Positions 29,781-29,784 of a stretch of DNA of 29,784 bases are shown one piece after another. The translations under genes and the position numbers were made by a program. The DNA is from Anaerolineales bacterium UBA2200 (GTDB taxonomy: Bacteria > Chloroflexota > Anaerolineae > UBA2200). The number at the start of each line of letters is the position of its first letter. Positions within the stretch are counted from its first letter, which is position 1. The stretch is taken from contig DCVA01000049.1 in the NCBI GenBank assembly GCA_002327925.1, positions 1 to 29,784 on the forward strand, written 5' to 3'. The notes below the pieces were generated by a model. The model had not been told where the DNA came from. It made no database searches and saw nothing but the letters and a program-made list of their open reading frames with translations.

Positions 29781-29784
29781 ATGC
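29781..29784 (+). CDS. Start of a plus-strand gene cut by the window end
   Basis: ATG at 29781-29783 is preceded by GAGGGAG at three bases and by possible -10 boxes TAGAAT (29736-29741) or GATAAT (29760-29765). Only the first codon is visible, so nothing can be said of the product. It would be divergent from rpoD. Confidence 0.35.

Overview
The window is GC-rich bacterial chromosome, densely coding, with no rRNA, tRNA, CRISPR array, phage gene or transposase that I can see. The best taxonomic guess is Chloroflexota (Anaerolineae-like). Supporting signs are exported proteins with long Thr-Pro tails and YLPL(V/I)-type or IPIITKNY motifs, a DUF5667-type membrane protein behind an ECF sigma factor, and a lipoprotein with an ISYQGYLTD-type opening. 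This is inferred from protein style, not from a marker tree.

Layout. 1-3.1 kb (+): a truncated MgtC-like gene, an O6-alkylguanine methyltransferase overlapping an orphan NitT/TauT-type ABC ATPase, and a saccharopine/lysine-6-dehydrogenase-like enzyme. 3.1-7.1 kb (-): an M55 D-aminopeptidase, a META-domain lipoprotein and an 844-residue MOP-flippase-like membrane protein with an extra exported N-terminal domain. 7.2-9.7 kb (-): a Thr-Pro-rich surface protein and a GH1 beta-glucosidase. 9.8-12.7 kb (+): an overlapping larB-larE-larC operon for the nickel-pincer nucleotide cofactor, with no larA in sight. 12.7-18.0 kb (-): a run of FAD-dependent dehydrogenase, purB, purA and adenosine deaminase. 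18.1-23.8 kb (+): mostly small orphan genes (RibD-C reductase, DUF3795, an AlkZ-like winged-helix protein, GNAT, RRM protein, SPL-like radical SAM, two small unknowns) ending in a strong bidirectional terminator. 23.8-28.2 kb (-): an ECF sigma factor, a large DUF5667 anti-sigma-like membrane protein, and two exported proteins. 28.3-29.7 kb (-): the primary sigma factor RpoD with a consensus promoter and a terminator-like hairpin in its leader. A plus-strand gene appears to start at the last bases.

How the genes work together. purB and purA convert IMP to AMP while add deaminates adenosine to inosine, so the minus-strand run balances adenine and inosine pools. larB/E/C build a cofactor for an enzyme encoded elsewhere. 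The ECF sigma/anti-sigma pair overlaps by one base and lies directly upstream of two secreted proteins, suggesting an envelope-responsive unit. Its anti-sigma-like protein carries two copies of a Thr-Pro-linked domain with four cysteines at identical spacing, the most novel protein architecture here.

Nine to ten sigma-70 promoters can be read by eye; many -10 boxes have the form TA(T/C/G)AAT followed by GG. No stretch of more than 300 bases lacks a gene. The longer gaps (18762-18928, 20778-20900, 21849-22042) show no convincing gene or structure; the gap 25249-25390 holds only an orphan Shine-Dalgarno and a short open frame, described in the findings.
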